Shown: piece after piece, positions 7,720-15,463 of the stretch
How the letters are laid out: the number at the start of each line of letters is the position of its first letter
Numbering within the stretch: position 1 is the first letter of the stretch
Source: Robertkochia aurantiaca
GTDB taxonomy: Bacteria; Bacteroidota; Bacteroidia; Flavobacteriales; Flavobacteriaceae
Assembly (NCBI RefSeq): GCF_020166495.1
Contig: NZ_JAINZS010000005.1
Coordinates: forward strand, 1 to 64,000
Length of the DNA stretch: 64,000 nt
Direction of reading: 5' to 3'
Made by a program: the position numbers and the translations under genes
Notes under the pieces: model-generated
What the model was told of the DNA's origin: nothing
What the model saw: the letters and a program-made list of their open reading frames with translations, nothing else
Databases searched by the model: none

Positions 7720-8568
7720 ATGAGAATAATACTTGTCCTGCTCCTTATATGTGCTGTGAGTTTAACCCATGCCCAACCGGAGCCCTACGAAATTTTCAAT
7801 GCCAAAGGTAAAAAGGTCTCCTACCGTAAAATGCTTCACAGACTGGAGGATCAGCAAGTTATTCTTTTCGGGGAATTGCATAATAACGCCATCGCTCACT
7901 GGCTGCAGGTGGAAGTGACCAAAGATCTCGCCTCGCGCAGAAACATCGTTCAGGGAGCAGAAATGTTCGAAGCCGACAACCAGGAAGCGATAGATAAATA
8001 TCTGAAAAAAGAGATCGACCAGAAAGGCCTGGATACCCTGGCCCGCCTTTGGCCTAACCATAAAACAGATTATGCTCCTCTTCTGGACCTTGCCAAAGAA
8101 AACGATCGCAAATTTATCGCCACCAATGTACCGCGCCGCTACGCCAACAGGGTTTATCGTTACGGATTTAAAACCCTTGACTCTCTGCCTGAGGAAGAAA
8201 AATCATGGATCGCACCCTTACCCATAGCCTTCGACCCCGATCTACCAACATATCAGAACATACTGAAGATGATGGGTGACCATGGAAGCGAAAAGCTGGT
8301 GATGGCCCAGGCGATAAAAGATGCCACTATGGCGCATTTCATCCTTGAAAATATCGAAAGCGACAAGGTATTCATTCATTATAACGGCGCCTACCATTCT
8401 GACTTTTACGAAGGTATTCTCTGGTATCTCAATAGAGAAAACCCCGATCTGAAGTTCAGCACTATCTCAACCGTTGTTCAGGAAGAACTTTCTTCTTTGG
8501 AAGATGAACATCTGGGAAAAGCTGATTTCATCATCGTTGTAGACAGCGATATGACAAATACCTACTAA
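7720..8568 (+). CDS. ChaN-like haem-binding lipoprotein-family protein
   Basis: A 282-residue exported protein of the ChaN/Tiki superfamily. A signal peptide (1-18, ending THAQ) has no clear lipobox Cys, so it may be periplasmic rather than lipidated. The family signature LFGELHNNAIAHWLQ (about 49-63) supplies His54 and His60, and GAEMFEADNQEAID follows at about 87; HYNGAYHSDFYEG near 226 gives the distal His. ChaN binds haem, while Tiki relatives are proteases, so iron acquisition or proteolysis are the options. The terminator at 8560 overlaps its stop codon. Confidence 0.85.
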   Translation: MRIILVLLLICAVSLTHAQPEPYEIFNAKGKKVSYRKMLHRLEDQQVILFGELHNNAIAHWLQVEVTKDLASRRNIVQGAEMFEADNQEAIDKYLKKEIDQKGLDTLARLWPNHKTDYAPLLDLAKENDRKFIATNVPRRYANRVYRYGFKTLDSLPEEEKSWIAPLPIAFDPDLPTYQNILKMMGDHGSEKLVMAQAIKDATMAHFILENIESDKVFIHYNGAYHSDFYEGILWYLNRENPDLKFSTISTVVQEELSSLEDEHLGKADFIIVVDSDMTNTY

Positions 8569-8582
8569 GAGTAGGTTTTTTC
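8560..8582 (+). terminator. Terminator overlapping the ChaN-like stop codon
   Basis: ACCTACT (8560-8566) pairs with AGTAGGT (8570-8576) around a 3-base loop, followed by a T-run. The left arm contains the last Tyr codon and the start of TAA, so the gene ends inside its own terminator. Confidence 0.8.
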
Positions 8583-8626
8583 ACTTCGTTCTGATAATTT
8601 AGTATTCTAATCCAAATCTAAACACC

Positions 8627-8827
8627 ATGAAAAATTTTTGTCTGATTCTCATTTTGGGAGCCTTTATGCTTACGGGATGCCGCTCTTCAGTAGCCATCTT
8701 TGGCAAAGGACCGGGACATGCGCCTCCGGGACAGGTTAAAAAAGCCACAGGAGCACAGTCGGCCAAGGAATACGCCCCGGGCCAGCAAAAAAACAAGAAC
8801 AAAAACAAGAATAAGAATCAATATTGA
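8627..8827 (+). CDS. Small lipoprotein with Lys/Asn tail
   Basis: A 66-residue protein with lipobox LTGC (Cys18), then GKGPGHAPPGQVKKATGAQS, AKEYAPGQ and a tail of alternating Lys and Asn (KNKNKNKNKN). The GHAPPGQ...KKATGAQSAKEYAPGQ block recurs in many short Bacteroidota lipoproteins, some carrying a doubtful quinol-oxidase label; nothing in the sequence supports that enzyme role. The tail is encoded by near-perfect AACAAGAACAAA repeats that could slip. Monocistronic, with its own terminator. Confidence 0.7.
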   Translation: MKNFCLILILGAFMLTGCRSSVAIFGKGPGHAPPGQVKKATGAQSAKEYAPGQQKNKNKNKNKNQY

Positions 8828-8836
8828 TTTTATCAG

Positions 8837-8863
8837 AGCCTCCTTAGAAAAGAGGCTTTTTTT
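8837..8863 (+). terminator. Terminator of small lipoprotein gene
   Basis: AGCCTC (8837-8842) pairs with GAGGCT (8852-8857) around a 9-base loop and is followed by about seven T. Confidence 0.85.
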
Positions 8864-8886
8864 ATTTCCAAATTAAAATCGTGTTT

Positions 8887-10293
8887 ATGCAACATCTCCC
8901 GGCACTGCTTATTTCTTTAGCCCTCTTCGCCCTGTCGAGCTGTAGTTCAGAACCTGAAAAATATGATCTGGTTATCACAGGGGTTCATGTGGTCGATATC
9001 GAAGAAGACCGCATATTACCCAATCAGTATGTAGCCATTACAGATAACCGCATCCAAAGAACGGCTATGATGGATTCTCTGGTACTGGCCAATGACCAGC
9101 GCATGCTTGACGGTGAAGGCAGATATGTAATGCCCGGGTTATGGGATAACCACGTTCATTTCAGGGGCGGTGATAGTCTGGCCGGTGAAAACAAGGCGCT
9201 ACTGCCTCTTTTCCTGTATCACGGGGTTACGACCGTGCGTGATGCCGGGGGTGATCTTGCTCCACAGGTGATTTCATGGAGGAATGCCATTGCTGCCGGA
9301 AAACTCGATGGCCCCAATATCTTTACGCCGGGATATAAGATCGACGGCGCCCAACCTGCCTGGCCGGGATCGCTGAAGGTTACAGATGAAGCCTCACTTG
9401 AAAGAGCCCTGGATTCACTGGAATCAATGGAAGTCAATTTTATCAAAACCTATGACGGCAGCCTGACCCCGGAGATGTATTATGCCACCATAGACGCAGC
9501 TCTTGAAAGAGGTTATAAGACAACGGGGCATATGCCTCTGAATGCCGACCTGAGAAAAGCCATCGAAACAGGGTTGAAGGGAAGTGAACATCTTTACTAT
9601 GTTCTGAAAGCCGCTGCCGATTCTCTGAAGAGAGCCGAAAACGCCAGTTATAAGGCCGATTACCTTACTTCGCTGGTAAGGCATTATGAGGAGGAATCAG
9701 CCCGGGAAATTTTTAGGCTTCTGGCTGAAAATGAGGTGTATGTCACCCCTACCCTCTATATCGGTAAAGTACTTTCCGAACTGGCAGATACAGATCACAG
9801 TCAGGATCTTTTGCTCGACTATATAGGTGAAGGTATTCAACAAACGTATAGCAGGCGCCTGGAAAGTGCTCTACGGGCAAAAGAAGCCGGCAACAATTCA
9901 AGAGAAATACTGCTTGAAGAAGGGTTTAAAAAAATGATCCTTCCCATGTTTGAATCAGGTGTTGAGATTCTCTCCGGATCTGACTGCGGACCTTTCAATT
10001 CATATGTCTACCCGGGTTCTTCGCTGATTGAGGAAATGAAAATGTTAGGTGAATGTGGTCTTCTGCCCTATCAGGTATTGGCCACCTCGGTGATCAACGG
10101 TCCGGCCTTTTTCGAATTACAGGAGTTTTACGGTTCCGTGGAAAAAGGGAAAGTTGCCGATCTCATTCTTTTAGATGCCAACCCGCTGGAAGATATCGCA
10201 AACCTGGAAACACTTTCTATCGTTATTAAAGGAGGTAAGGTAATGGGTGAAAACGAATTAAAAACCATGGTCGAACAGGCTAAAACACCTTGA
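8887..10293 (+). CDS. Amidohydrolase family lipoprotein
   Basis: A 468-residue metal-dependent hydrolase of the imidazolonepropionase-like type, probably acting on a cyclic amide or dipeptide in the periplasm or at a membrane. Lipobox LSSC gives Cys19. Metal ligands visible: His89 and His91 in WDNHVHFRGG, His in TTGHMPL (about 217), His in GSEHLYY (about 235), and Asp in SGSDCGPF (about 366). The C-terminal VEKGKVADLILLDANPLEDI is the usual small beta domain. ATG 8887 is chosen; GTG 8881 is possible two codons earlier. Substrate unknown. Confidence 0.85.
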   Translation: MQHLPALLISLALFALSSCSSEPEKYDLVITGVHVVDIEEDRILPNQYVAITDNRIQRTAMMDSLVLANDQRMLDGEGRYVMPGLWDNHVHFRGGDSLAGENKALLPLFLYHGVTTVRDAGGDLAPQVISWRNAIAAGKLDGPNIFTPGYKIDGAQPAWPGSLKVTDEASLERALDSLESMEVNFIKTYDGSLTPEMYYATIDAALERGYKTTGHMPLNADLRKAIETGLKGSEHLYYVLKAAADSLKRAENASYKADYLTSLVRHYEEESAREIFRLLAENEVYVTPTLYIGKVLSELADTDHSQDLLLDYIGEGIQQTYSRRLESALRAKEAGNNSREILLEEGFKKMILPMFESGVEILSGSDCGPFNSYVYPGSSLIEEMKMLGECGLLPYQVLATSVINGPAFFELQEFYGSVEKGKVADLILLDANPLEDIANLETLSIVIKGGKVMGENELKTMVEQAKTP

Positions 10294-10397
10294 TTATCAA
10301 ATTATTATGATTATATTTACAGGTACCTGACTTATTATCTTTCAAATCGTTGCTACTTATGACTATGGAGTAAATCAACCATTAGCCATATGAAGTA

Positions 10398-11765
10398 ATG
10401 AAAAAAGTGTTTTCCGGCCTGCTCCTGGCCACATCACTTACCTTTCTTAACGCACAGGATTTTACCCGACAGCAGGTTACTGAAGAACTCTCTTTTCTAA
10501 GGGAAGAGATCATTAGGCTTCAACCGGGTTTACAAGTCTTTACTCCCACATTCGAACAGGAATCCCGGTATTTGATTCAAAAAATCACGTCTCCCTGTGA
10601 TACGATCGGTTTGTATGCAAAAGCATCACGGGTGGCAGCCCTTGCCGGTGAAGGACATTATACAATAGGAAATTGGCATGATGCTGTACACAAGGGCTTT
10701 TTGAATAACCGGTACCGGTATTTCCCATTTACCATACGTTTACTGGGACATCGAATGTATCTCTGGCATAATTACAGCGGTGATCAAAGTCTTGAAAAGG
10801 GCCGGGAGATCCTGGCAATTAACGGTCAGAATATCACCGAGATCATCAACCTGCTCAGTGATCATATCCCGGCAGACGGTAAAAATTCATCTTTCATCAG
10901 GGAAGAGATATCAAGAGGTTTTCAGTGGATGTATTATTTGTTCATAGCTACACCGGATACATTTAGGCTGCTGTTTGACGATCAGGAAGAAAAAGTGATT
11001 CCGGCATTGAAACGATCAGAGATGATAAGGAACTACAGGAAGGACAAAAATATGGTCTCTTCAGAATCCACTATCAATAAAAATGAGGTGTATGAACTGA
11101 TTTTACATAAAAATCATGCCTTATTGAGACTGAAAACCTTCGACCGGTATAGCATAGAAAAACAAAATTTACACGCAAGGACCTTCTACGAAGATCTTTT
11201 CAGAAAACTTCGGTCTCAACAGCTGAATAATCTGATCATCGATCTCCGGGGGAATATGGGAGGCCTGCATGAATTTGCCTTTGAGATACTCTCCTTTGTA
11301 AAAAGCCACACTTCCATGCCTTACTTCAAAACCACGGTTCCCAAAGAGGGGAAGCAGATCTCCTACCCCTTTCCTCCAAAGGAACCATTGAGCTGGGAAG
11401 GAAAAATCTATGTGCTTGTCAATGGGCTCACCTATTCGGCTGCTGCGTCGATGGCCCGCTATCTCAGAGAATACTGCCATGCCGTTATCATAGGTCAGGA
11501 AACAGGGTCCAGGTATGAAGGATTTGCCGCAGGAGCCCGTGAAATGATCGTATTACCGCATTCAGGCATCCATATCGGTGTTCCCAAATACGCTACTTTC
11601 TTTCCTCCCTCTCAAAGACAGACGGAAGGACTTGGAGGAATGTATCCGGATATCTTTGTTGAGCCGGGCATAGATGACTTATTGTCGGAGGTTGATCCCG
11701 AACTGGATACCGCCTTGCGACTTATCTATACAGAATCACCTATGCTTAGCAGTGCGCAGAACTGA
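10398..11765 (+). CDS. S41-family peptidase-like exported protein
   Basis: A 455-residue protein with signal peptide 1-19 (ending LNAQ) and a C-terminal tail-specific-protease fold. The motifs are LIIDLRGNMGG (about 278-288) and LVNGLTYSAAASMARY (about 338-353), where Ser346 in YSAAAS fits the S41 nucleophile; the C-terminal TEGLGGMYPDIFVEPG is also typical. No PDZ domain is obvious, although GREILAINGQNIT (about 135-147) resembles a PDZ core. Periplasmic processing or turnover is likely. No operon partner; the next gene starts 34 bp on. Confidence 0.8.
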   Translation: MKKVFSGLLLATSLTFLNAQDFTRQQVTEELSFLREEIIRLQPGLQVFTPTFEQESRYLIQKITSPCDTIGLYAKASRVAALAGEGHYTIGNWHDAVHKGFLNNRYRYFPFTIRLLGHRMYLWHNYSGDQSLEKGREILAINGQNITEIINLLSDHIPADGKNSSFIREEISRGFQWMYYLFIATPDTFRLLFDDQEEKVIPALKRSEMIRNYRKDKNMVSSESTINKNEVYELILHKNHALLRLKTFDRYSIEKQNLHARTFYEDLFRKLRSQQLNNLIIDLRGNMGGLHEFAFEILSFVKSHTSMPYFKTTVPKEGKQISYPFPPKEPLSWEGKIYVLVNGLTYSAAASMARYLREYCHAVIIGQETGSRYEGFAAGAREMIVLPHSGIHIGVPKYATFFPPSQRQTEGLGGMYPDIFVEPGIDDLLSEVDPELDTALRLIYTESPMLSSAQN

Positions 11766-11799
11766 GGTTACTCACCTGACTTTTCGTATCTTCAGTTTC

Positions 11800-12252
11800 A
11801 TGAAAACCATACGTCTTTTTAATAATCACATACTTCTTACAATATGCTTACTACCGCTTTTTTTTATTAGCTGTCAATCTGAGAGTGAACAGGATCAGGT
11901 TAACTGCGGAGAAGTGGTTTGCACCCTGGAATTCAGAATGATTCATATCAAAATTCGTAATGCGGAAGGAGGTGCCGTGGCCCTTGACAGTTACAGGGTT
12001 GTACGAAAAGATAACGGCTCAGATCTGGGTCTTGAACCTGAACAAACAGCTATTCAAAATATGCGGGAAACAGGAGAATACCTGCTGATCGACGATTCTT
12101 TTTCAGAACAGTTACGAAATTCTGAACAGGTAGTTAAGTTCGAAGGGTTTAAAGATGGTGAGATGATCGTTTCCGAAGACTATACTGTCGGAGCCGACTG
12201 CTGCCATGTACGCCTGATTAGCGGGAACCCTGAGTTGGTGATTAGAGGTTGA
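11800..12252 (+). CDS. Hypothetical lipoprotein, 150 residues
   Basis: ATG 11800 starts a peptide with a positively charged start and lipobox-like FISC (Cys25), then NCGEVVCTLEF and later ADCCHVRLISG; four Cys could form two disulfides in a small beta-rich domain. An upstream in-frame start at 11674 would overlap the S41 gene and lacks a signal peptide, so it is rejected. It resembles short flavobacterial lipoproteins of unknown role. The repeat array begins 15 bp after the stop. Confidence 0.65.
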   Translation: MKTIRLFNNHILLTICLLPLFFISCQSESEQDQVNCGEVVCTLEFRMIHIKIRNAEGGAVALDSYRVVRKDNGSDLGLEPEQTAIQNMRETGEYLLIDDSFSEQLRNSEQVVKFEGFKDGEMIVSEDYTVGADCCHVRLISGNPELVIRG

Positions 12253-12267
12253 TCCAATCTACAGGCT

Positions 12268-12926
12268 CCCTTCGACAAGCTCCCTTCGACAAGCTCCCTT
12301 CGACAAGCTCAGGGTGACATCCGGTTACAATTACACTTCTCACACTAGCATGATCGCAGGGTCACACTGAGCAGCGTCGAAGTGCGACCCGCTATCCAAT
12401 TTGTATCACATCATATCACCTTAGGATATGTTTCCAAAAACAGCACCCCTTCGACAACCCCGATACTTCGGGGCAGGGTGACAACACATTATCACTTCAC
12501 CGTTGACAAAGGCTGACAGCAGGGTCACACTGAGCTGCGTCGAAGTGCGACCCGATTGCTATTTATACCTAACCTATTAAATATCATATTTAATGACTAT
12601 GAATGAAGCTTTCTACGGCAGGCTCCCTTCGACAAGCTCCCTTCGACAAGCTCCCTTCGACAACCCCGATACTTCGGGACAGGGTGACATCCGGTTACAA
12701 TTACACTTCTCACACTAGTATGATCGCAGGGTCACACTGAGCTGCGTCGAAGTGCGAGCTGCTATCCAATTTGTATCACATCATATCACCTTAGGATATG
12801 TTTCCTAAAACAGCACCCTTTCGACAACCCCGATACTTCGGGACAGGGTGACATCCGGTTACAATTACACTTCTCACACTAGCATGATCGCAGGGTCACA
12901 CTGAGCAGCGTCGAAGTGCGACGCGC
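12268..12926. repeat. Palindromic repeat array, left part (elements 1-4)
   Basis: Four long inverted-repeat elements lie at about 12268-12390, 12447-12553, 12625-12757 and 12816-12926. Each has a left arm starting CCCTTCGACAA and ending AGGGTGACA, a 36-40-base loop, and a right arm AGGGTCACACTGAGC followed by a GTCGAAGTGCGAC end, so the arms fold back on each other. Elements 1-2 and 3-4 are joined by a 56-58-base conserved linker (CTATCCAATTTGTATCACAT...). A separate 9-bp AT palindrome lies at 12576-12594. No other gene fits. Confidence 0.9.
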
Positions 12927-13225
12927 TATTTATTATTTTTATTGTAAGGCTTTGATAATTCTTTGAGCAAATTGAAATCTCCATTAATCAATGCTTCCTT
13001 TTTCTTTCGACGCCAACCTTTCACCTGCTTCTCAAAGCTTATTGCCTGCTTCGGATCTGAAAATTCCTGGACCCAAACCAGCTTAACGGGGCGCCTTGAA
13101 TATGTATATGAAGTGTATACTTTCCCATCATTATGTTGCATTACTCTTTTATCTACATCAGATGTAAATCCCGTATAAAAGGATCCGTCAGAACATTCGA
13201 GGATGTATACATAATAGAATCTCAA
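12926..13225 (-). CDS. Solitary GIY-YIG nuclease embedded in repeats
   Basis: A 99-residue single-domain protein of the UPF0213/UvrC N-terminal type. It has YYVYILECSDGSFYTGFT (about 4-21, with YVY and YTG as the GIY and YIG motifs), Arg27 and His31 (KRVMQHN), and Glu65 (SFEKQVKGWRRKKK), the metal-binding Glu; the tail is basic. The start is TTG (13223-13225): no ATG is available in frame before an upstream stop. The TAG stop (12926-12928) lies in the end of repeat element 4, and element 5 begins 140 bp upstream of the start. DNA nicking at the surrounding palindromes is a reasonable hypothesis, not shown. Confidence 0.88.
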   Translation of the reverse strand: MRFYYVYILECSDGSFYTGFTSDVDKRVMQHNDGKVYTSYTYSRRPVKLVWVQEFSDPKQAISFEKQVKGWRRKKKEALINGDFNLLKELSKPYNKNNK

Positions 13226-13364
13226 CTTGCATTTATTGTGCTTAACAGAAAGCTGTGAATATTAATCAATATAAATCTATAGAAATTATTCTATATCATG
13301 ATGGTTTCAGTCTAAAAGTCTTTATCGAACGGATAAAAAAATCAATTTCAACTCAGCCGTGATA

Positions 13365-13797
13365 CCCCTTCGACAACCCCGATACTTCGGGGCAGGGTGA
13401 CAACGCATTATTACTTAACTATTGGCAAAGCCTGACAGCAGGGTCACACTGAGCAGGGTCGAAGTGCGACCCGCTAACCAATTTGTATCACATCATATCA
13501 CCTTAGGAAATGTTTCCTAAACAGCACCCTTCGACAAGCTCCCTTCGACAAGCTCAGGGTGACAACGCATTATTACTTAACTATTGGCAAAGCCTGACAG
13601 CAGGGTCACACTGAGCAGGGTCGAAGTGCGACCCGCTATCCAATTTGTATCACATCATATCACCTTTGGATATGTTTCCAAAAACAGCACCCCTTCGACA
13701 ACCCCGATACTTCGGGGCAGGGTGACAACACATTAACACTTCACCGTTGACAAAGGCTGACAGCAGGGTCACACTGAGCAGCGTCGAAGTGCGACCC
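13365..13797. repeat. Palindromic repeat array, right part (elements 5-7)
   Basis: Three more elements lie at about 13365-13472, 13527-13634 and 13691-13797, separated by the same 54-56-base linker as in the left part. Left arms come in two versions: CCCTTCGACAAGCTC, sometimes in tandem, and CCCTTCGACAACCCCGA with an internal CCCCGA-TACT-TCGGGG hairpin. Elements 5 and 6 share one loop; element 7 shares loop and 3' flank (GATTGCT) with element 2. 13226-13364 and 13798-13919 are AT-rich with no recognisable gene. Confidence 0.9.
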
Positions 13798-13919
13798 GAT
13801 TGCTGTCTTCTCTTTCTATATCTCCCTGAAACGACCGGAAAAACAAACTAAAAAAACTCAAACCGTACGCTTAACCCCTTGAAATCAAATAATATGTATC
13901 TTCCATAAAAAATTAAGCT

Positions 13920-15077
13920 TTGAAATCGCATCTTTCACTCTTCAGCCATTTTATCTTTCTGCCTTTGGCCGTTTTACTGTTTTTCTCTTGTAATAACGAC
14001 GATCTGAATGATTCACCAGACTCACGAGTATCTCCTGAACTCACCCTGATAGGCTACCTTCAGGGGTCAGTGGTACAAGCAGACCTAACCGAAAACGGAA
14101 ATCCATTTACCCTAACCGATCACAGCGCGATCAATGGCGTTCCCGCTTCGTTTCTCAGGTACGATCTGTATGCAGAAAGGATCTCGTTCTACAGCAGAAT
14201 CCCAGAAAACTTCAGAAGCTGGGACATTTTTTATGATGCTCCTGAAGGGACTTATTACGAAAGCTTCTGCTCTTTCAACCCGGAAGACATTTTGCTTTAC
14301 CCTCTTTCATCGGCTGAAAAATTGATAGCGGTAACAGGAACTCCCATCACCGAAAATCTCAGAGAAATCGCGGTTTATTTACGCGATAAGCAGGAATCTG
14401 AATGTGTGCGGCTGACTGTTGGCAATACGGCATTTTTCGAATACAGCGCCATCACCGAAGGAGAAAACCTGTATATCGGGTATCTTGATGAAACCGGAAA
14501 TACCGTGATCACAAAAATCGATCTGACTACCCTCGAGGGGGTCTGGAATATCAACCTGGGAGTTCAGGAAAGCTTCAAGGCCACCCTGGATCAGGACCGT
14601 ATCTATTTCTTTCTTTCCGGTAATGAGCTGGAAGTGAGATCAACTCAATCAGGAGAATTGATAAGCAGAAAATCGCTCAACTCAGTAAATCTGGATATGC
14701 CACAAGGTTTCTTCAGGACTGCCATTTACAACGACCAGATACTGTTGCGCAGTGTGAATCCGCAACCTAACCGGTTTCCCTATTCCCCGGTGATTCTCGA
14801 TATTAATACACTTGAAATGAATTATCCAAGTGAGAACGATCTCAGCAACAGGATATCAAATGACCTGAAGGGCATGCTCCCTGCCGGCAAGATGCTTGTC
14901 GAGCTCAGCTTACCTTATACGGTCGATCTGAGCAATGACCTGGTTATTTACAGCTGTACCTTCAGCAACGGAAGCGAAAACAGCTCGGGAGTGGTTATAA
15001 GTGATCTGCAGGGTACGGTTTTCGATTATTTTGATTTAGGATTATCAATGACCATTGGTGAAATTCTCGTTCGGTAA
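13920..15077 (+). CDS. Hypothetical lipoprotein, probable beta-propeller
   Basis: A 385-residue protein starting at TTG 13920-13922 (no ATG nearby gives a signal peptide). Lipobox-like FFSC gives Cys24, followed by an acidic linker NNDDLND. The rest alternates short beta strands with repeating motifs such as LYIGYLDETGNTVITKIDL, IYFFLSGNELEVRS and IYNDQILLRS, suggesting a WD40-like propeller. Bacteroidota have many such exported lipoproteins. No partner gene and no recognisable family; function unknown. It sits between the palindrome array and a gene remnant. Confidence 0.65.
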   Translation: MKSHLSLFSHFIFLPLAVLLFFSCNNDDLNDSPDSRVSPELTLIGYLQGSVVQADLTENGNPFTLTDHSAINGVPASFLRYDLYAERISFYSRIPENFRSWDIFYDAPEGTYYESFCSFNPEDILLYPLSSAEKLIAVTGTPITENLREIAVYLRDKQESECVRLTVGNTAFFEYSAITEGENLYIGYLDETGNTVITKIDLTTLEGVWNINLGVQESFKATLDQDRIYFFLSGNELEVRSTQSGELISRKSLNSVNLDMPQGFFRTAIYNDQILLRSVNPQPNRFPYSPVILDINTLEMNYPSENDLSNRISNDLKGMLPAGKMLVELSLPYTVDLSNDLVIYSCTFSNGSENSSGVVISDLQGTVFDYFDLGLSMTIGEILVR

Positions 15078-15167
15078 TTAACAACATTAAGCATTAGGCG
15101 ATAAAAATAGGCATGGCACACATGGCCCCTGTATGCCTGGATAAAAAACACCCCTCATTAGGAGAAA

Positions 15168-15410
15168 ATGATGAAGGCCCTTCCCGAAATCCTTGCCGAA
15201 GGGGGCTCGTTAATCGCCTCCCCCGATGGTGAATGGCTCATGCCTCGACTAAGGAATGATCAAAAACTGATCACCGCTGAACTGACCATCCGGAAGGTCA
15301 TTGAAGAGAGACAAAATTTTGATCCGTCGGGTCATAATTCGAGACCTGATGAGATCCAGCTATCAGTGAATAACTCCCGGCAGTCAATACTGAAAAAGCT
15401 TAAATATTAA
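15168..15410 (+). pseudogene. C-terminal remnant of a nitrilase-family hydrolase
   Basis: The 80-residue open frame reads GGSLIASPDGEWLM, then LITAELTIRKVIEERQNFDP and SGHNSRPDE, which is the last part of a carbon-nitrogen hydrolase (nitrilase). An intact enzyme has about 300-320 residues, with catalytic Glu, Lys and Cys in the missing portion. A TAA in frame just upstream, and no other nitrilase-like sequence in 15078-15167, show that about three quarters of the gene is lost. The SD-like AGGAGAAA before ATG 15168 may be chance. Confidence 0.75.
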
Positions 15411-15447
15411 AACCGGAAGCCACAACTGTCTCATGTCGCTTCCGGTT
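15411..15447 (-). terminator. Terminator of aceB-aceA operon
   Basis: AACCGGAAGC (15411-15420) pairs perfectly with GCTTCCGGTT (15438-15447) around a 17-base loop. Read on the reverse strand it is followed by TTTTAATATTT, so it ends the aceA transcript; the nitrilase remnant lies on the other side. Confidence 0.85.
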
Positions 15448-15463
15448 AGGAATAATTATATAA

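Noticed and set aside
12268-13797. CRISPR array
   Set aside because: The repeats are 107-133 bp palindromes with only a few recurring loops; spacers are not unique or of constant short length, and no cas gene is present.
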